Shown: positions 11,044 to 13,391 of the stretch, piece after piece
Position numbering within the stretch: position 1 is the first letter of the stretch
How the letters are laid out: every line of letters begins with the position of its first letter
Assembly: GCF_000331775.1 (NCBI RefSeq)
Contig: NZ_CAPJ01000026.1
Span: 1-13,391, forward strand
Reading direction: 5' to 3'
DNA length: 13,391 nt
Origin: Xanthomonas translucens pv. translucens DSM 18974
Lineage (GTDB): Bacteria > Pseudomonadota > Gammaproteobacteria > Xanthomonadales > Xanthomonadaceae
Position numbers and translations under genes: made by a program
Notes under the pieces: generated by a model
Seen by the model: the letters and a program-made list of their open reading frames with translations, nothing else
The model's database searches: none
What the model was told of the DNA's origin: nothing

Positions 11044-11073
11044 TTTACCTGAGGCCCTACAAACCGTTATCCT
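11044..11073 (+). promoter_or_regulatory. putative tRNA-Ser promoter
   Basis: TTTACC (11044-11049) and TATCCT (11068-11073), 18 bases apart, each match four of six consensus positions. They are followed by a GC-rich stretch (TCGCGCCCGG), like the discriminators of stringently controlled stable-RNA promoters. The predicted start would be about 30 bases before the mature tRNA. This is a spacing-based guess. Confidence 0.4.
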
Positions 11074-11111
11074 TCGCGCCCGGTCGCGGAATATCCGCAA
11101 CACATAAATCC

Positions 11112-11204
11112 GGAGTGATGCCCGAGCGGCTGAAGGGGCTCCCCTGCTAAGGGAGTATAGGGTCAAAAGCTCTATCGAGGGTTCGAATCCCTCTCACTCC
11201 GCCA
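11112..11204 (+). tRNA. tRNA-Ser, anticodon GCU
   Basis: A 93-base class II tRNA. The acceptor arm GGAGTGA (11112-11118) pairs with TCACTCC, followed by G73 and an encoded CCA (11202-11204). The anticodon stem CTCCC/GGGAG encloses the loop CTGCTAA with anticodon GCT at 11146-11148, decoding AGC and AGU. The T arm contains GGTTCGAATCC, and a long variable arm is present, as expected for tRNA-Ser. The sequence is intact despite an integrase gene immediately downstream, consistent with integration that rebuilds the tRNA 3' end. Confidence 0.97.
11183..11204 (+). other. inferred attachment site (attL) in the tRNA-Ser 3' end
   Basis: Tyrosine integrases of tRNA-linked islands usually cross over within the T arm and 3' end of the tRNA, restoring it on one side. 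The integrase at 11286 points away from the tRNA and starts 82 bases after it, which is the standard arrangement. The exact core cannot be fixed because no matching second copy (attR) is visible in the window, so the bounds given are approximate. Confidence 0.35.
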
Positions 11205-11216
11205 TTGTCAAGAAAC

Positions 11217-11255
11217 CGCCCGCAAATCAACGATTTGTGGGCGTTTTTCTTTTTT
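11217..11255 (+). terminator. Rho-independent terminator after tRNA-Ser
   Basis: CGCCCGCAAATC (11217-11228), loop AAC, and GATTTGTGGGCG (11232-11243) form a 12-bp stem with one G-U pair, followed by TTTTTCTTTTTT (11244-11255). This is the clearest intrinsic terminator in the window. It starts 12 bases after the tRNA CCA and would end the tRNA transcript. If integration occurred in the tRNA end, this terminator was brought in by the element. Confidence 0.88.
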
Positions 11256-11260
11256 CGCGC

Positions 11261-11283
11261 CTTGGACACTTGCTTGGACACTT
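11261..11283. repeat. 11-bp tandem direct repeat upstream of the integrase
   Basis: CTTGGACACTT occurs at 11261-11271 and again at 11273-11283, one base apart (period 12, about one helical turn), ending just before the integrase ATG (11286). Short phased direct repeats near int are typical of arm-type integrase or excisionase sites, or of an int operator. Any such role here is inference; two copies could also be chance. Confidence 0.5.
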
Positions 11284-11285
11284 CC

Positions 11286-12734
11286 ATGCGAGTAGCGCAC
11301 TACCTCACCCGCGGCGAGACCGGCCGCTACTACGTTCGTTTGCGCATTCCTGCGGATCTGCAGGCGCGCTTCGGGCGCAAAGTCGTCAAGCGCAGCACCG
11401 GCACGACGTGCGATCGCGCCGCGCTTGGCTACGCGTTGCTGTTGCAGCAGCGCTATGCTCGAGCCTTCGCAGCCATCAGGAACGGCAGCATGGGATCGGA
11501 GCTGGATGAGCTCTTGAGGAGCCTGGAGGGCACGTCGTCGCTCGAGCTCATCCTCAAGGACGTGAAGCTGCCGGGCGGGGCATCGTTCGGCCAGGTAGAG
11601 ATCAACGACGACAAGGACCTGTCGCTGTTCAAGCAACTGGCCGCGCAGCACTCGGTGTCCATGCCGTCGTCTACACCGTTCCCGCCGCGCAGGGTCGTTA
11701 AGCCCATCAGCGAGGCTCGGCCCGCCGGCCTGACCCTCGCCGATGCGCGCGACAAGTATTTGGTCAGCATCCAGGGCAAGAACACCGCCAAGACCATCGT
11801 TCAGAAAACCCGGGCCCTGAAGGACCTGGAGGTCTTCGTGGCCAGCCAGCGCAAAGGCAAGCGTCCCGTGTTGCTGAAGGAGCTGACGGGCACCGACTTC
11901 TCGGAGTGGTTCCTGCACGAGACTGCGCAGAAGCGGGTCATCACCTACATCACGAACCGGTTCTCGGCTTGCGCAGACTTCATCAAGTGGGCGCAGACTT
12001 CTGGGCACTACCCGCGGGGCGACAACCCGGCCTCCGGGCACGCCTCCGTGCCCAAGCAGCTGAAGAAGCAGCGGGCGAAGAGCCATGGCTCGCAGGCGTT
12101 CACTCCGGACCAAGTCAAGCGCATCTTCGACCCGGAGAACTTCAAGCAGTTGAAGGGCGATGCGGCGCGGTGGCTGCCGCTCATCCTGCTCTACACCGGC
12201 GCCCGCTCCAACGAGGTGGCCCGGCTGGAGCTGGAGGATTGCCGCGAGGAGGACGGCATCCCTATCTTCCACTTCACCTGGATGGGCGAGTACAAGAGCC
12301 TCAAGACCGATGCCAGCGATCGGAAGACCCCCGTGCACCCGGACCTCATCGAGCTGGGCCTGTGGGAGCGCGTGGAGCGGCTCAAGGCCGCCGGTGAGAC
12401 CAAGCTCTTCCCCGAGCTCAGCTTCGATGCCAAGAACGGCCCGGCAGGCAGGACCCAGCACGCCTTCTCGCGCTACCTGGTCAAGCTGGGCATCAAGGCA
12501 CGTGGAGGTGGCAGGGTGGGGCACCACAGCTTCCGGGACACCGTCATCGGCGCGCTGAAGGCCGCTGGGGTCCACAGGGAGATGCGGGAGGAATACACGG
12601 GGCACGAACTGTCGGACCGGCAGGAGCATGCCCATGCGTATGAGACGGAGTTCAGTCCGGGGGCGTTGGCTGACGCATGCCACTCCGCTTTGACTTGGCA
12701 GTTGGATACAAAGCTCTTCGAGGGCTTTGCCTAA
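11286..12734 (+). CDS. tyrosine-type site-specific recombinase (integrase)
   Basis: Integrases of this type insert and excise islands or prophages at tRNA genes. The 482-residue protein starts MRVAHYLTRGETGRYYVRLR, resembling the DUF6538 N-terminal module found on many proteobacterial integrases (about residues 3-45). A core-binding SAM-like region spans about 150-260. The catalytic set is Arg307 (TGARSNEVARL), a Lys in the hairpin SDRKTPVH, His414/Arg417 (HSFR), His440 (YTGHE) and the nucleophile Tyr452 (AHAYETEF), so the enzyme looks functional. ATG 11286 is preferred because an in-frame TTG at 11205 would begin within the tRNA terminator. No strong Shine-Dalgarno is seen. It lies directly downstream of tRNA-Ser and points away from it, implying that tRNA as its target. 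Family is certain; element type (phage or island) is not. Confidence 0.92.
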   Translation: MRVAHYLTRGETGRYYVRLRIPADLQARFGRKVVKRSTGTTCDRAALGYALLLQQRYARAFAAIRNGSMGSELDELLRSLEGTSSLELILKDVKLPGGASFGQVEINDDKDLSLFKQLAAQHSVSMPSSTPFPPRRVVKPISEARPAGLTLADARDKYLVSIQGKNTAKTIVQKTRALKDLEVFVASQRKGKRPVLLKELTGTDFSEWFLHETAQKRVITYITNRFSACADFIKWAQTSGHYPRGDNPASGHASVPKQLKKQRAKSHGSQAFTPDQVKRIFDPENFKQLKGDAARWLPLILLYTGARSNEVARLELEDCREEDGIPIFHFTWMGEYKSLKTDASDRKTPVHPDLIELGLWERVERLKAAGETKLFPELSFDAKNGPAGRTQHAFSRYLVKLGIKARGGGRVGHHSFRDTVIGALKAAGVHREMREEYTGHELSDRQEHAHAYETEFSPGALADACHSALTWQLDTKLFEGFA

Positions 12735-12757
12735 TTAATCTTGGTATCGAGGTGTGA

Positions 12758-13072
12758 GTGAGCGACTATCACGTGAAGCTTGTCAATGTAAGGTTGAAGA
12801 AAATCACTGAATCTGGAGCAGCGGCGACTGACCAGGTTAAAAATAACTCTTGGGTGGTAAGCGCAGGCTTGCCCATCGAAGTGCAAGGGAATGAAAGAGA
12901 TTTTGAGTTTGAAGAAAGCTTTGATGGAGACTTGATAGGTGACGAAAACTTTGTAGCTCTGTGGTCCAGGCTATTTCACCCACCGTCAGTGGGGGACGTC
13001 GCACCGCGCGCCGTTGCCGCCGCTTCGGGTGCCGCCAGTTCCGTGTCCCGGCGCATCCGCAACGCGACCTGA
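12758..13072 (+). CDS. unknown protein, AT-rich and probably chimeric
   Basis: I do not recognise this protein. GTG 12758 is preceded by GAGGTG (12749-12754), a usable ribosome site, 23 bases after the integrase stop, so it may be co-transcribed. The first about 73 residues (MSDYHVKLVNVRLKKITESG to about NFVALWSRLF) look like a real mixed-charge domain with a Glu/Asp/Phe-rich patch (ERDFEFEESFDGDLI). They use AT-rich codons unlike the rest of the window. After about 12980 the base composition jumps to high GC and the residues become low-complexity Ala/Ser/Arg (PRAVAAASGAASSVSRR). This suggests the 3' end of the original gene was lost and the frame now runs into neighbouring DNA until a chance stop. 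A truncated cargo gene is likelier than a full one. Confidence 0.4.
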   Translation: MSDYHVKLVNVRLKKITESGAAATDQVKNNSWVVSAGLPIEVQGNERDFEFEESFDGDLIGDENFVALWSRLFHPPSVGDVAPRAVAAASGAASSVSRRIRNAT

Positions 13073-13163
13073 TGCGGACACGCCAGGCCCTGCACGCCGC
13101 GCAGACACTTCCGCACGGGCAGCGGTTGCGCCTACAGTCGTCGTCTCACTGTCCGGAGGTTCC

Positions 13164-13391
13164 ATGCGTCCCATCGCCGCCCGTTTGTTCGTCACCGTTG
13201 TCGCCGCCGCGCTGGCTGCTGCCGTCCAGGCGCAGACCGCGCCGATGACCCCCGACATCACCGGCAAGGCCTTCGTCGCGCCGACCGAGGCCAACGACTA
13301 CGTCAAGCGCGAGGTGATGATCCCGATGCGCGACGGGGTCAAGCTGCACACGGTGATCGTGCTGCCCAAAGGCGCGCAGCATGCGCCGACC
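13164..13391 (+). CDS. exported CocE/NonD-family hydrolase (partial, 5' end only)
   Basis: The frame is open from ATG 13164 to the window end (76 residues). GGAGG (13155-13159) lies four bases before the start. Residues 1-23 form a Sec-type signal peptide (MRPIAARLFVTVVAAALAAA, cleavage likely after VQA). The mature start then reads DYVKREVMIPMRDGVKLHTV. The pattern VMIPMRDGVKL is the opening strand pair of the X-Pro dipeptidyl-peptidase S15/CocE fold, found in cocaine esterase and glutaryl-7-ACA acylase-like enzymes. The catalytic Ser-Asp-His lies outside the window, so substrate cannot be given. It is the first chromosomal-looking gene to the right of the integrated element. Confidence 0.75.
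   Translation, partial: MRPIAARLFVTVVAAALAAAVQAQTAPMTPDITGKAFVAPTEANDYVKREVMIPMRDGVKLHTVIVLPKGAQHAPT

Larger units (their letters stand above)
11205..12985 (+). mobile_element. tRNA-Ser-linked integrated element remnant
   Basis: Between the tRNA-Ser and a GC-rich boundary near 12985 lie a terminator, a short tandem repeat, a complete tyrosine recombinase gene and the AT-rich beginning of an unknown ORF. In 12781-12960 I count 78 G/C in 180 bases (43 percent), much lower than the surrounding genes. The change back to high GC is abrupt at about 12980. No attR copy of the tRNA end is seen at that boundary, so either the element's right part was deleted or its end lies beyond the window. The right limit is an estimate from composition only. 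Confidence 0.6.

Noticed and set aside
11205..11285. In-frame extension of the integrase back to TTG 11205
   Set aside because: It begins directly after the tRNA CCA and runs through the intrinsic terminator. The family domain begins after ATG 11286.
11208..12683. A 491-codon minus-strand frame opposite the integrase
   Set aside because: Same GC-driven shadow effect; it also crosses the tRNA terminator and has no recognisable motifs.
12681..12688. CACTCCGC, matching eight bases of the tRNA-Ser 3' end, as a possible attR
   Set aside because: It lies inside the integrase coding region, is only eight bases long and lacks the T-arm sequence; chance match.
12979..12993. Small hairpin CCCAC-CGTCA-GTGGG at the composition boundary
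   Set aside because: A five-base stem with no T run and no match to transposon ends; too short to call a terminator or element end.

Overview
This is a high-GC, gammaproteobacterial chromosome segment, almost certainly from the Xanthomonadaceae (Xanthomonas or a close relative). Reasons: the lexA operator has the xanthomonad form TTAG-N6-TACTA; the LexA, RecA, AlaS and Hfq proteins are of xanthomonad type; and a GTAGGAGCGGCTTCAGCCGC-type REP doublet, common in this group, lies downstream of hflX. All supported genes are on the + strand.

Layout. (a) 1-2725: the last codons of an unidentified gene, then miaA (tRNA A37 dimethylallyltransferase), hfq (RNA chaperone) and hflX (ribosome-associated GTPase), spaced like one operon. 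(b) 2726-3085: gene-free, holding a perfect 25-bp inverted-repeat REP doublet. (c) 3086-5286: a pncC/CinA-type NMN amidase and an ABC1/UbiB atypical kinase. (d) 5401-7925: the SOS block lexA-recA-recX. A perfect 19-bp palindromic LexA operator lies almost against the lexA start codon, so the lexA mRNA is probably leaderless. A hairpin separates recA from recX. (e) 8032-10679: alaS, complete in content but broken by one missing C in a C run near 8625-8629. (f) 10818-11204: csrA with a structured, GGA-rich leader, then tRNA-Ser(GCU). (g) 11205 to about 12985: a small integrated piece downstream of the tRNA. It has a strong terminator, an 11-bp tandem repeat, a tyrosine recombinase with a full set of catalytic residues, and an AT-rich unknown ORF that runs into GC-rich DNA. 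(h) 13164-13391: the start of an exported CocE/NonD-type hydrolase, cut by the window end.

How it works together: most of the window is core housekeeping (translation fidelity and tRNA, post-transcriptional regulators Hfq and CsrA, SOS response). The accessory part is the tRNA-Ser-linked recombinase remnant. I see no CRISPR array, insertion-sequence transposase, toxin-antitoxin pair or recognisable defence system, and no strong case for a wholly new system. The best leads are the integrase/chimeric-ORF remnant, the leaderless lexA arrangement and the csrA leader. Two one-base lesions (alaS frame, miaA start) look more like sequence errors than biology but need checking against reads.
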